From Flavobacteriaceae bacterium (GTDB taxonomy: Bacteria; Bacteroidota; Bacteroidia; Flavobacteriales; Weeksellaceae): 42,915 bases of DNA. Where the stretch lies: the NCBI GenBank assembly GCA_031276535.1, contig JAISMV010000125.1:1-42915 (forward strand), given 5' to 3'. Of this stretch, positions 34,226 to 41,444 are shown piece by piece (the stretch's first letter is position 1; every line of letters begins with the position of its first letter). Both the position numbers and the translations under genes were made by a program. Below the pieces are notes generated by a model. It worked only from the letters and a program-made list of their open reading frames with translations. It had not been told where the DNA came from and searched no databases.

Positions 34226-34551
34226 GTCCGTTCCGTTACATGTATCTATTGGGGAGACAGAATCTTCCTGATGTCCAATACCTGCTTGCGGGATTTGAAA
34301 GACATTCAATCCCGAATATTTGTTTTGGACATGATGAAAAGCACCCGGCAAAAAAAACTTTTTCCGATCTGATTTTACAGACGATGGAAAAATTAAAGAT
34401 GACAAAGAATAAACAGGCTTTCTCCAAATTGAATATAAATTAAGAAAGAACTGTGAAAAAGCAGTTGTTAAAAAACTCGTGGGTTCGGGATCGTCCATAT
34501 TTAGTTATAAAAAATTTTAAAGTTGAATTTTTCACATAAAATTAATAAAAA
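34226..34551. other. gldD-ssb spacer
   Basis: 326 bases between two genes that are otherwise in one direction. It holds only the small forward ORF at 34240-34443. No -7 box for gldD was found on the reverse strand. Confidence 0.5.
34240..34443 (+). CDS. Uncharacterised small ORF opposite the gldD upstream region
   Basis: 67 residues starting MYLLGRQNLPDVQYLLAG and ending in FSKLNIN. Codon use is like real genes of this window (GAA, AAA, GAT rich), and the sequence is balanced with few Cys, Ser or Phe runs, unlike the opposite strand. An in-frame stop lies 18 bases before the ATG. I do not recognise the family; it could be a small gene or the leftover tail of a lost one. It starts 15 bases from the proposed gldD start, on the other strand. 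Confidence 0.35.
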   Translation: MYLLGRQNLPDVQYLLAGFERHSIPNICFGHDEKHPAKKTFSDLILQTMEKLKMTKNKQAFSKLNIN

Positions 34552-34935
34552 TTAGGGTTCTTCATTGCTTACTTCTTCATTATCGTCGGGTTGTTTTCCC
34601 AATAAATTTGAAAGGAATAAAATATTATCGGCAATAACTTCCGTGATGTGCTTGGTAATACCGTTATCGTCAAATTTACGGGTTTTTAATTTTCCCTCAA
34701 TATACACTTTGCTTCCTTTCTTCAGAAATTTTTCACAAAGCTCAGCCAACTTGTTTCGTGCAGTAATATTGTGCCAGTCAGTAACATCTACTTTTTCTCC
34801 TGTCTCTTTATTAATATAGCTTTCAGATGTTGCCACAGGGAAATTTACAACTACATTGCCATCACTAAACCTATGAGATTTTACGTCAGTACCTAAATTC
34901 CCAACTAAAATTACTTTGTTAACAGATGTACTCAT
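34552..34935 (-). CDS. ssb: Single-stranded DNA-binding protein
   Basis: A 127-residue SSB. OB fold with MSTSVNKVILVGNLGTDVK, FPVATSESY, DWHNITARNKLAELCEKFLKKGS and VYIEGKLKTRKFDDN; an acidic C-terminal tip (DDNEEVSNEEP) replaces the usual DDDIPF. It binds ssDNA as a tetramer in replication and repair. It follows mutY on the same strand, with its own -7 box in the 50-base gap; the mutY-ssb pair next to gld genes is common in flavobacteria. Confidence 0.96.
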   Translation of the reverse strand: MSTSVNKVILVGNLGTDVKSHRFSDGNVVVNFPVATSESYINKETGEKVDVTDWHNITARNKLAELCEKFLKKGSKVYIEGKLKTRKFDDNGITKHITEVIADNILFLSNLLGKQPDDNEEVSNEEP

Positions 34936-34965
34936 TTATTGTCTATAATTATTCGCATTATTAAG

Positions 34966-34973
34966 CAAAAATA
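34966..34973 (-). promoter_or_regulatory. -7 box of ssb
   Basis: The reverse strand reads TATTTTTG (TAnnTTTG), 30 bases upstream of the ssb ATG at 34935. No clear -33 motif. Confidence 0.5.
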
Positions 34974-34985
34974 GTAAAAAATTAA

Positions 34986-35975
34986 TTATAAAATAAAAAA
35001 TTTTTTTAAAGGTTTTGGAAAAGCATAGTTTTTTAATTCGTTTTTAGTTAAAATTATGGCGTTCGTCTTGCGGGCAATATTATAAAATTCTTCTGATTTT
35101 ATACGTATTTCAGATATAGTGATAAGCAAAAGTTTGTGGCTGAGTTTGTGTTTTATCAGGTGCGTGTGAATTATCTCAAATTTTTTAAAATAATTTTCAA
35201 ATTCAGGGAATTCATACAATCCTTTCCATATGGATTTGTGGTCTCTTTTTTTTATTAGAAGCTGATCGGAATGAGTTACATAGACGTAATGTAGTTTTTC
35301 TTCCTTTATTTTCAGAGAAGATGTTTTTACGGGCAGCCGGTTTTGTGTGTTTTCTTTGTATGCGGAGCAATCTGTATTTACGGGGCACTGTCCGCATTTC
35401 GGATTGGTCGGAGAGCATATCAAAGCGCCCAGATCCATTACAGCCTGATTAAAATCTCCGGGATCATCGGGCATCATGGGCTTTAGCAAATTGAAAAAGT
35501 AGTTAAATGTAGAGGCTTTGCTTATATCTCTGTCGGAGTTGAAGATTCTGGAATATACCCGAAAAGCATTTCCATCTATGGCGGGCACTTTTTCATCAAA
35601 AGAGATGGAAGCAATGGCAGCGGCAGTATATTTCCCTATACCTTTTAACTGTACTATTTCGGAATAGGAGGAAGGGAAGACCCCGTTCAGGTCGTTAGAA
35701 ACATATTTGGCTGTAAAGTGTAGGTTGTGCGCTCTGGAATAATACCCCAATCCCTGCCAGGCTTGTAATATTTCATCCTCGGAAGCCTCTGCCAGGGTCT
35801 TTATATCAGGAAATTTTTTAATAAAATTGAGATAGTAATTATGTCCCTGATTAATTCGGGTTTGTTGGAATATAATTTCCGAAACCCATATATTATAAGG
35901 ATTTGAAGTTTCCCGCCAGGGCAGAGAACGAGCGTTGATTTTATACCATTTTCGCAATAGACTAATAAAATTCAC
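34986..35975 (-). CDS. mutY: A/G-specific adenine glycosylase
   Basis: A 329-residue MutY. LPWRETSNPYNIWVSEIIFQQT includes the catalytic Glu (SEIIFQQT), LKGIGKYTAAAIAS is the helix-hairpin-helix, and VPAIDGNAFRVYSRIF holds the catalytic Asp. The 4Fe-4S cluster ligands are in CSPTNPKCGQCPVNTDC (C-x6-C-x2-C-x5-C). A C-terminal NUDIX-like 8-oxoG-reading domain follows. It removes A opposite 8-oxoG. The start is GTG at 35975; the overlapping ATG is out of frame and followed at once by TGA. Its promoter interleaves with that of the HU gene. Confidence 0.96.
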   Translation of the reverse strand: MNFISLLRKWYKINARSLPWRETSNPYNIWVSEIIFQQTRINQGHNYYLNFIKKFPDIKTLAEASEDEILQAWQGLGYYSRAHNLHFTAKYVSNDLNGVFPSSYSEIVQLKGIGKYTAAAIASISFDEKVPAIDGNAFRVYSRIFNSDRDISKASTFNYFFNLLKPMMPDDPGDFNQAVMDLGALICSPTNPKCGQCPVNTDCSAYKENTQNRLPVKTSSLKIKEEKLHYVYVTHSDQLLIKKRDHKSIWKGLYEFPEFENYFKKFEIIHTHLIKHKLSHKLLLITISEIRIKSEEFYNIARKTNAIILTKNELKNYAFPKPLKKFFIL

Positions 35976-36004
35976 ATTTTTAAATGTTTATAAATTTTTC
36001 TTTC

Positions 36005-36034
36005 CAAAAATAATATTATATTTGCAATCTCAAA
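36005..36034 (-). promoter_or_regulatory. Promoter of mutY
   Basis: Reverse strand: TTTG (36034-36031), 18 bases, TATTTTTG (36012-36005). This is a full -33/-7 match. It overlaps the HU promoter. Confidence 0.65.
36017..36024 (+). promoter_or_regulatory. -7 box of the HU gene
   Basis: TATATTTG (TAnnTTTG) followed by GCA, a frequent context in this phylum; the start would be near 36030 and the leader about 40 bases. Lies inside the mutY promoter. Confidence 0.65.
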
Positions 36035-36070
36035 ATTCAATGAAAGTATAATAAAAATAATATTACAAGT

Positions 36071-36355
36071 ATGACAAAAGCAGATATCGTAAACTCAATT
36101 TCAAATAAACTTGGTCTTGAGAAGGTTGAAACTCAAAAAGTTGTTGAGGTATTTATGGATGAAGTAAAAACCGCAATGACTAAAGGAGAAAATGTCTATT
36201 TAAGAGGTTTTGGAACTTTCTTAATTAAGAAAAGAGCCGCTAAGACAGGAAGAAATATCTCTAAAAACACAACAATAAAAATACCTGCCCATAATGTTCC
36301 GGCGTTCAAACCGGCAAAATCTTTTGTGGAGAATGTGAAAACTAATGTGAAATAA
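36071..36355 (+). CDS. HU-type histone-like DNA-binding protein
   Basis: A 94-residue HU/IHF-family protein. MTKADIVNSISNKLGLEKVE is the usual N-terminal helix pair, VYLRGFGTFLIKKRAAKTGRN the conserved GFGxF core, and NVPAFKPAKSF the ending. It bends and packs DNA as a dimer. It is followed 25 bases later by the 31-residue basic gene and then by a terminator, so the two form a small operon. Confidence 0.96.
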   Translation: MTKADIVNSISNKLGLEKVETQKVVEVFMDEVKTAMTKGENVYLRGFGTFLIKKRAAKTGRNISKNTTIKIPAHNVPAFKPAKSFVENVKTNVK

Positions 36356-36380
36356 TAATTAAAAACAATCTAGAAGTATT

Positions 36381-36476
36381 ATGCCAAGCGGAAAAAAAAG
36401 AAAACGCCACAAGGTAGCGACTCACAAAAGAAAAAAGAGAAGAAGATTAAATCGCCATAAGAAGAAAAACAGATAG
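36381..36476 (+). CDS. 31-residue very basic protein, ribosomal AURKAIP1/COX24-like
   Basis: MPSGKKRKRHKVATHKRKKR followed by RRLNRHKKKNR: 31 residues, about two thirds Lys, Arg or His. The pattern KKRKRHKxxTHKRKKRRR matches the AURKAIP1/COX24 (mS38-type) short ribosomal protein that is conserved next to HU and RNase G in Bacteroidota. It should bind rRNA. It is too short for most gene finders. Between HU and a clean terminator, on the same strand. The family is recognised from pattern, not from a search. Confidence 0.75.
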   Translation: MPSGKKRKRHKVATHKRKKRRRLNRHKKKNR

Positions 36477-36526
36477 TTTTCTTTGCAACATAATAAAACT
36501 TAGTTTTTTTAAGAATAAAATAATTC

Positions 36527-36574
36527 AAACATTCTTTACCAAGGTTTAATAAAACAAGGTAAAGAATGTTTTTG
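36527..36574 (+). terminator. Rho-independent terminator after the HU/basic-protein operon
   Basis: AAACATTCTTTACC (36527-36540) pairs perfectly with GGTAAAGAATGTTT (36558-36571), 14 bp, 17-base loop, then a T-run. It lies 42 bases before rng, so it could also lower read-through into rng. Confidence 0.8.
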
Positions 36575-36615
36575 TTCAAAAAAGAGTATTCAGGAAGGTT
36601 AATCAGCGATGAAAA

Positions 36616-38175
36616 ATGAGTAAAGAATTAATAATATCATACGAAGAAGGTAAGGTAAGGATTGTAATATTAGAAGGAGGAAGGATTCAGGAACTGCATG
36701 ATGACGAAGTAGGAAATAATTTTACAGTCGGGGATATCATTTTAGGGAAGGTGAAAAAATTAGCGCCCAGCCTCAATGCCTGTTTTGTGAATATAGGGTA
36801 TGAAAAAGATGCGTTTTTACATTATCACGATCTGGGACCGCAGATACGCTCATCTTTAAAGTACAGCAAAGGAGTATCTTCAGGGAAAATAAACTCGCCT
36901 AAGCTTACTTCTTTTTCTTTTGAAGAAGATATAAACAAAGACGGAGTAATTCAGGATGTTTTATCTTCCAATCAGGAAATTTTGGTTCAAATAACCAAAG
37001 AACCTATTTCAACCAAAGGTCCTCGCTTATCGTCGGAAATTTCTTTAGCCGGAAGATATCTGGTACTCATTCCATTTGCCTCTAAAACCTCTATTTCAAG
37101 AAATATTTCCACTTCTGCAGAAAAAGAACGATTGAAAAAAGTCGGCGAACAAATACGGCCTAAAGGATTCGGACTTATCATCAGAACGGTGGCAGACGGA
37201 AAAACAGTGGAAGAATTGCAGTCGGATCTTCGTTATTTACTTAACAAGTGGAATAATATCTGTTTTAGAAATATAAAGAAAGGAAGACCTCCGATGAAAA
37301 TTCTAGGGGAACTGGACAAAGCTTCATCGATTCTCAGGGATAATTTTAACGAGGATTTCCTGAGCATTGTTTGTGATGATGAAGATCTGGTTCGGGAAAT
37401 AAAAGATTATCTGGATGTAATTGCTCCTGAAAAATCCAAAATAGTAAAATATTATAATTCTCATATCCCTATTTTTGAATATTATAATATAGATAAGCAA
37501 ATAAAACAATTGTTCGGAAAACACGTCAACATTTATCAGTCCAAAGGAGCGTATCTGATTATAGAACACACAGAAGCCCTGCATGTTATAGATGTGAATT
37601 CAGGAAACGTTACAGCCAACCAGAAATCACAGGAAGATGCAGCCTTACATGTAAATAAACTAGCCGCAGCGGAAATTTCCCGTCAATTGAGACTTCGCGA
37701 TATTGGAGGGATAATCGTCGTGGATTTCATCGACTTAACCTCTTCTCAGCATAAAAAGGAATTGTATGAATACCTGAAAGCGATGATGAAAGACGATAAA
37801 GCAAAGCATAAAATATTACCTCCAAGTAAATTCGGATTGGTTCAGATTACCCGACAAAGGGTCAGACCTCAGAAACAGCTGAATACCACAGAAGACAATC
37901 CGAATTTTAACGGAAAAATAGAATCTCCTATTATTCTGATAGACAGAATTCAGGAGTATATGACAAATATTCTGGGCTCTTATAAAGGAAAGGTATATTT
38001 ACATACTCATCCGTTTGTTGCAGCCTATCTGACAAAAGGGCTTAAGAGCATCAGGAATGAATGGTTCCTTACCTACAAAAGATGGGTGAAAGTAGTTTCC
38101 AGAGACAGTTTCAAGTACCTTGAGTTTCAAATACTGAACGAAAAAAAAGAAATTCTGTATAAACATTCGAACTAA
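36616..38175 (+). CDS. rng: Ribonuclease E/G family protein
   Basis: A 519-residue RNase G-like endoribonuclease. S1 domain at about 35-125 (VGDIILGKVKKLAPSLNACFVNIGYEKDAFL is the region), then the RNase H-like/DNase I-like catalytic part, with the two metal-binding Asp motifs LHVIDVNSGN and GGIIVVDFIDL, and KFGLVQITRQRVRP. The Zn-link Cys pair of E. coli RNase E is not obvious. It processes rRNA and degrades mRNA. No separate -7 box was found; it may be reached by read-through from the HU operon. Confidence 0.95.
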   Translation: MSKELIISYEEGKVRIVILEGGRIQELHDDEVGNNFTVGDIILGKVKKLAPSLNACFVNIGYEKDAFLHYHDLGPQIRSSLKYSKGVSSGKINSPKLTSFSFEEDINKDGVIQDVLSSNQEILVQITKEPISTKGPRLSSEISLAGRYLVLIPFASKTSISRNISTSAEKERLKKVGEQIRPKGFGLIIRTVADGKTVEELQSDLRYLLNKWNNICFRNIKKGRPPMKILGELDKASSILRDNFNEDFLSIVCDDEDLVREIKDYLDVIAPEKSKIVKYYNSHIPIFEYYNIDKQIKQLFGKHVNIYQSKGAYLIIEHTEALHVIDVNSGNVTANQKSQEDAALHVNKLAAAEISRQLRLRDIGGIIVVDFIDLTSSQHKKELYEYLKAMMKDDKAKHKILPPSKFGLVQITRQRVRPQKQLNTTEDNPNFNGKIESPIILIDRIQEYMTNILGSYKGKVYLHTHPFVAAYLTKGLKSIRNEWFLTYKRWVKVVSRDSFKYLEFQILNEKKEILYKHSN

Positions 38176-38179
38176 GGAA

Positions 38180-38203
38180 TCCGGATGTAAAACCGGACTT
38201 TTT
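38180..38203 (+). terminator. Short terminator after rng
   Basis: TCCGG-ATGTAAAA-CCGGA hairpin (five pairs, eight-base loop) followed by CTTTTT, four bases after the stop codon. Confidence 0.5.
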
Positions 38204-38286
38204 GCCGTAATAAACTTTCCTGCTCTAAAATACTGATTAAGCTGAATTTAGTTAATGCAATAGTTGCAAAAAGGCAGCATAACTTA

Positions 38287-38421
38287 CACGGCAGTCCTTA
38301 TTTGCATATCCGGATGTGAGTAAAGCCGTTTCCCTTTTAGAAAAAAATAAACCTGTGTTTTTTCGTGACCATGCTCTAATACATAAAGATACGAAAAAAT
38401 TTCTTTTTCACCTAATCTTTT
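38287..38421 (-). pseudogene. Possible gene remnant
   Basis: 45 codons between two stops, reading FSYLYVLEHGHEKTQVYFFL and then KGKRLYSHPDMQIRTAV. It has no start codon at its beginning and no recognised family. Codon choice resembles real genes, but the stretch is short enough to be chance. Confidence 0.2.
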
Positions 38422-38488
38422 TTATCTCTTCAGATTCCGGCTTAAGTTAAGTTACACGCTAATTTTCCGAAGATTCCTTTTACCGGAA

Positions 38489-38522
38489 TTGCCGATGATC
38501 TGACAAAATAATGTTAGTTTTG
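38489..38522 (+). promoter_or_regulatory. Promoter of the binding-protein gene
   Basis: TTG (38489-38491), 23 bases, TAGTTTTG (38515-38522): a -33/-7 pair at the upper spacing limit. The expected leader is about 95 bases. Confidence 0.55.
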
Positions 38523-38626
38523 TAACAAGAGGATTGTTTTTGATGAGTTTCTCAAAGCTGATTTGAAATACGAATTATACGATCTCTTTTACATTTATAA
38601 TTTATTTTAGGAGAGTAATAAAAATC

Positions 38627-39673
38627 ATGAAAAAAATATTTCTTTTTTTAGTTTTTGCGTCTGTTGTTTTTTCCTGTAAGAAGCCTTCCGAAGCTTTCCT
38701 TATCCGGCAAAATGAATATGCGAAAAATTTTTCCATAGAAATAACCAACAATCAGCAAAAGGTCTCATCGGCAGGCACTACCGTTTATTTCCCTCAGGAT
38801 TTCCATGCGGAAAGGTGCATTATTACCGGCACATCTTCATCTGCCTATATAGATGCTTTGGGTAAGATAAATACTATTGTCGGAGTTTGTTCCTCCGAAT
38901 ATTTTTACAATCCCGGTATTGCGGAAGGAATAAAAAACAAAACCATTCAAAATGTAGGAAATGACGCGATTCTGAATTTTGAAAAGATACTGGCTTTAAA
39001 ACCCGACATAATCATCACAAGTCATAATTCAAATTATGAAAAAGTATTAGATCAACTTTCCCAACAGGGAATTAAGATACTTTACGTAGAAGAATACATG
39101 GAGCCTCACCCCTTAGGGAAAACGGAATATCTTAAACTATTCGGAGTTCTGTTTCAGGAGAATCAAAAAGCGGATAGTTTATATACTTCCATTAAAAAAG
39201 AATATCTCTCATTGAAAGAAAAAACGCAGAACAGTAAGGTTAAACCGACTGTTTTCACCAATGTCATGTATGGAGATTCCTGGTATATGGCAGGAGGAAA
39301 AAGTTTTATTGCAACTTTATTCGCTGATGCGGGAGCCGATTTTTTATGGAAAGATAATCCGGATGCAGGTTCTGTCGTGTTGAGCTGGGAAGAAGTTTTC
39401 AGCAAAGCCCAACATGCGGATCATTGGATTGGCGCCAGTAATTTTAATTCAAGAAACGAATTGTTAAATGTCAATTCCCATTACAATTGGTTTGATGCGT
39501 ATAAACAAGGGGAAGTATACGCCATGAACCGTAGAGAAAACCAATTGAAAGCTAATGATTATTATGAATCCGGCAGCATTTATGCGGATAAAGTACTGGC
39601 AGATGTAATTAAGATCGTCCACCCTGAAGTGATTCCGGATCATGAGTGGGTTTATCTTAAAAAGCTGCAATAG
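38627..39673 (+). CDS. ABC transporter substrate-binding lipoprotein (FecB/BtuF-like)
   Basis: A 348-residue lipoprotein: signal peptide MKKIFLFLVFASVVFSC with the lipid-anchoring Cys17. The fold is the two-lobed class III binding protein: RCIITGTSSSAYIDALGKIN, then NFEKILALKPDIIITSHNSN, the long linker helix, and EEVFSKAQHADHWIG. This family binds cobalamin, heme or ferric siderophores. No permease or ATPase lies next to it here, so the ligand cannot be assigned and the partner must be elsewhere. It is convergent with mgtE. Confidence 0.88.
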   Translation: MKKIFLFLVFASVVFSCKKPSEAFLIRQNEYAKNFSIEITNNQQKVSSAGTTVYFPQDFHAERCIITGTSSSAYIDALGKINTIVGVCSSEYFYNPGIAEGIKNKTIQNVGNDAILNFEKILALKPDIIITSHNSNYEKVLDQLSQQGIKILYVEEYMEPHPLGKTEYLKLFGVLFQENQKADSLYTSIKKEYLSLKEKTQNSKVKPTVFTNVMYGDSWYMAGGKSFIATLFADAGADFLWKDNPDAGSVVLSWEEVFSKAQHADHWIGASNFNSRNELLNVNSHYNWFDAYKQGEVYAMNRRENQLKANDYYESGSIYADKVLADVIKIVHPEVIPDHEWVYLKKLQ

Positions 39674-39717
39674 TGCGGCTTGTTGCTTTAATCTCTGTTT
39701 TGGGAAAATCCTTTAAT

Positions 39718-41055
39718 TTACAGTAAAACCTCTTTTAAAAGAAAAGAGGAAATCGTAAAATAGATAATCAGTCCGGTGACATCTACCATAGTTGCGACAA
39801 AAGGTGCGGAAGAGGTGGCAGGGTCTAATTTAAATGATCTGAGAACAAAAGGAATCATGGATCCGGAAAGTGTTCCCCATAAAACAATACCAATCAGAGA
39901 GGTGGCAACGGTTAAACCGATTAAAAACCAATGAGGTCCATAATCATAAAAATCCAGATTCTGCCACACCATGATTCGGATAAAACCGATGATTCCGAGG
40001 GTTAAACCCAACAGTATTCCTGAAAATATTTCCTTTCTCATTACGTACCACCAATCCCTTAACCCTATTTCTTTCAAAGCCATGGCACGGATGATCAGAG
40101 TAGCCGCCTGAGATCCTGAATTTCCCCCACTGGAAATGATCAGAGGAACAAAAAGGGCTAGAACCACTGCTTTTTCAATTTCCTGTTCAAAATGCCCCAT
40201 GGCGCTGGCAGTGAGCATTTCTCCCAAAAACAGGACAATCAGCCATCCGGCACGTTTTCTGAACAAAGTAATCAGAGGGGTGTCCCTGTAGGGAATATCC
40301 AATGCCTCTACCCCCCCGAATTTTTGAATATCTTCGGTATCCCGTTCTTTTACAATATCCAGAATATCATCTACCGTTACGATTCCTACGAGAACTCCGG
40401 TTTCGGAAACCACCGGCAGGGCAGTCCGGTCATAATCCTCAAAAACATGAATGGCTTCTTCTTGGTTCATCATGCTTTTTAGAGCGATAAAATTGTCGTC
40501 TCCCAGTTCTTCCAGCTTTGTGTCATCATCTGCCAGAAGTAGTTTTCCTATTTTGATGTCATCCAGTAGTTTATCGTTTTGGTCGACAATATAGATGAAG
40601 TTCAGCGTTTCCGCCTTTCTTCCGAATTTTTTTATATGTTGAAGCGTATGCTTAACAGTCCAGTATTTTTTAGCCTGTATGTAGTTGGGAGTCATCAAAC
40701 GCCCTACACTGTCTTCCGGGTACCCTAAAAGCTGTAAGGCTATTTTTCGTTCACTTTCATCTAACAGATTGATGGTGTTTTTAATAAGATTATCCGGCAG
40801 ATCTACGAAAAAATCCGTCCGGTCGTCCGGCGCCATTCCATTCAATAATTCAGCGATGTCTTTCTTCCCTAATCCATGTAAAAGTTCCTGTTGGATTTTA
40901 GGATCCAAATAAGTAAAAACCTCGGTTTTTTGTGTGCGGGGGAGCAAAAAGAAATTTAAAATCCTGTCTTTTTCATTAAATTCTGTAAGTTGCTCCGCTA
41001 TGTCATTTGGGTGAAGATCTTCTACAGGAGTGCCTTCAAAGATGTTTTTTTCCAT
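39718..41055 (-). CDS. mgtE: Magnesium transporter MgtE
   Basis: A 445-residue MgtE. N-terminal superhelical domain (GKKDIAELLNGMAPDDRTDFFVDLP region), tandem CBS domains at about 130-250 (LPVVSETGVLVGIVTVDDIL), a connecting helix with DTEDIQKFGGVEALDIPY, then five membrane helices with GGNSGSQAATLIIRAMAL and, at the end, DPATSSAPFVATMVDVTGL (the Mg2+ pore signature). Dimeric Mg2+ channel gated by internal Mg2+. It has its own -7 box at 41094-41101. Confidence 0.96.
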   Translation of the reverse strand: MEKNIFEGTPVEDLHPNDIAEQLTEFNEKDRILNFFLLPRTQKTEVFTYLDPKIQQELLHGLGKKDIAELLNGMAPDDRTDFFVDLPDNLIKNTINLLDESERKIALQLLGYPEDSVGRLMTPNYIQAKKYWTVKHTLQHIKKFGRKAETLNFIYIVDQNDKLLDDIKIGKLLLADDDTKLEELGDDNFIALKSMMNQEEAIHVFEDYDRTALPVVSETGVLVGIVTVDDILDIVKERDTEDIQKFGGVEALDIPYRDTPLITLFRKRAGWLIVLFLGEMLTASAMGHFEQEIEKAVVLALFVPLIISSGGNSGSQAATLIIRAMALKEIGLRDWWYVMRKEIFSGILLGLTLGIIGFIRIMVWQNLDFYDYGPHWFLIGLTVATSLIGIVLWGTLSGSMIPFVLRSFKLDPATSSAPFVATMVDVTGLIIYFTISSFLLKEVLL

Positions 41056-41059
41056 AGAC

Positions 41060-41329
41060 TTACATTTTTAGGTTCGTATTCCGAAGAGTTGTGCAAATAT
41101 AAGCCTTTATTGTTAAAAGCCTGTTATGATCAGGAGATAAACTTTGGGATAGATCGGGATCTTTTAACTGTTTTTCAGGTATTAAACGTTCATTCACGAT
41201 ATAATTTGCTGCTTTGTATTGGTCTCCGGAAAAGTATTCCGTTTTCTTTTTTGAAGCAAAACCGAAATCGGCAGATACGGACAAAAGCCCTTGTGCAGAC
41301 GGGTTTTCATATAAATCATAGGGAAACAA
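41060..41329 (-). other. Coding-like open stretch upstream of mgtE (possible gene remnant)
   Basis: The reverse frame is open for about 90 codons from a TTG, reading PYDLYENPSAQGLLSVSADF, later KTEYFSGDQYKAANYIVNER and LSPDHNRLLTIKAYIC. Codon use is like real genes here, but there is no ATG start, no family is recognised, and the mgtE -7 box lies inside its 3' part. A decayed gene whose 3' end became the promoter region is my best guess. Confidence 0.3.
41094..41101 (-). promoter_or_regulatory. -7 box of mgtE
   Basis: The reverse strand reads TATATTTG followed by CAC, 38 bases before ATG 41055. Confidence 0.65.
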
Positions 41330-41405
41330 AAAATTTGAGAAAAAATCAGGATTATCAAAAAACGAAAGAAATAAAAAATTACACCGTGAATTATTGTTTT
41401 TAAAT

Positions 41406-41437
41406 TTTGCGTATCAGAGAGATTAATTTTATATTTG
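41406..41437 (+). promoter_or_regulatory. Promoter of the DUF3822-rsmD operon
   Basis: TTTG (41406-41409), 20 bases, TATATTTG (41430-41437): the best promoter match in the window. The -7 box ends seven bases before ATG 41445, so the leader is almost absent. Confidence 0.75.
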
Positions 41438-41444
41438 CCTGTAC

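Larger units (their letters stand above)
38176..38626. other. rng to binding-protein spacer
   Basis: 451 bases. Holds the short rng terminator, a reverse-strand open stretch 38287-38421 with coding-like codons but no start (possible gene remnant), and the promoter of the next gene. No B12 or other riboswitch motif was recognised. Confidence 0.5.
41056..41444. other. mgtE / DUF3822 divergent spacer
   Basis: 389 bases with two outward promoters (mgtE at 41094-41101, DUF3822 gene at 41406-41437) and the coding-like reverse stretch 41060-41329. No confident gene. Confidence 0.5.

Noticed and set aside
34226-34498. 91-residue N-terminal extension of GldD
   Set aside because: Rich in Ser, Phe and Pro with no GldD similarity, placed before a complete lipoprotein signal; the opposite strand looks more coding.
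38204-38626. Cobalamin or other riboswitch before the binding-protein gene
   Set aside because: No B12-box-like GCCACTG or ordered stem set was found, though the gene family would make one plausible.
40990-41403. 137-codon forward frame across the mgtE start
   Set aside because: Mostly antisense to mgtE and its promoter, with shadow-like composition and no start signals.
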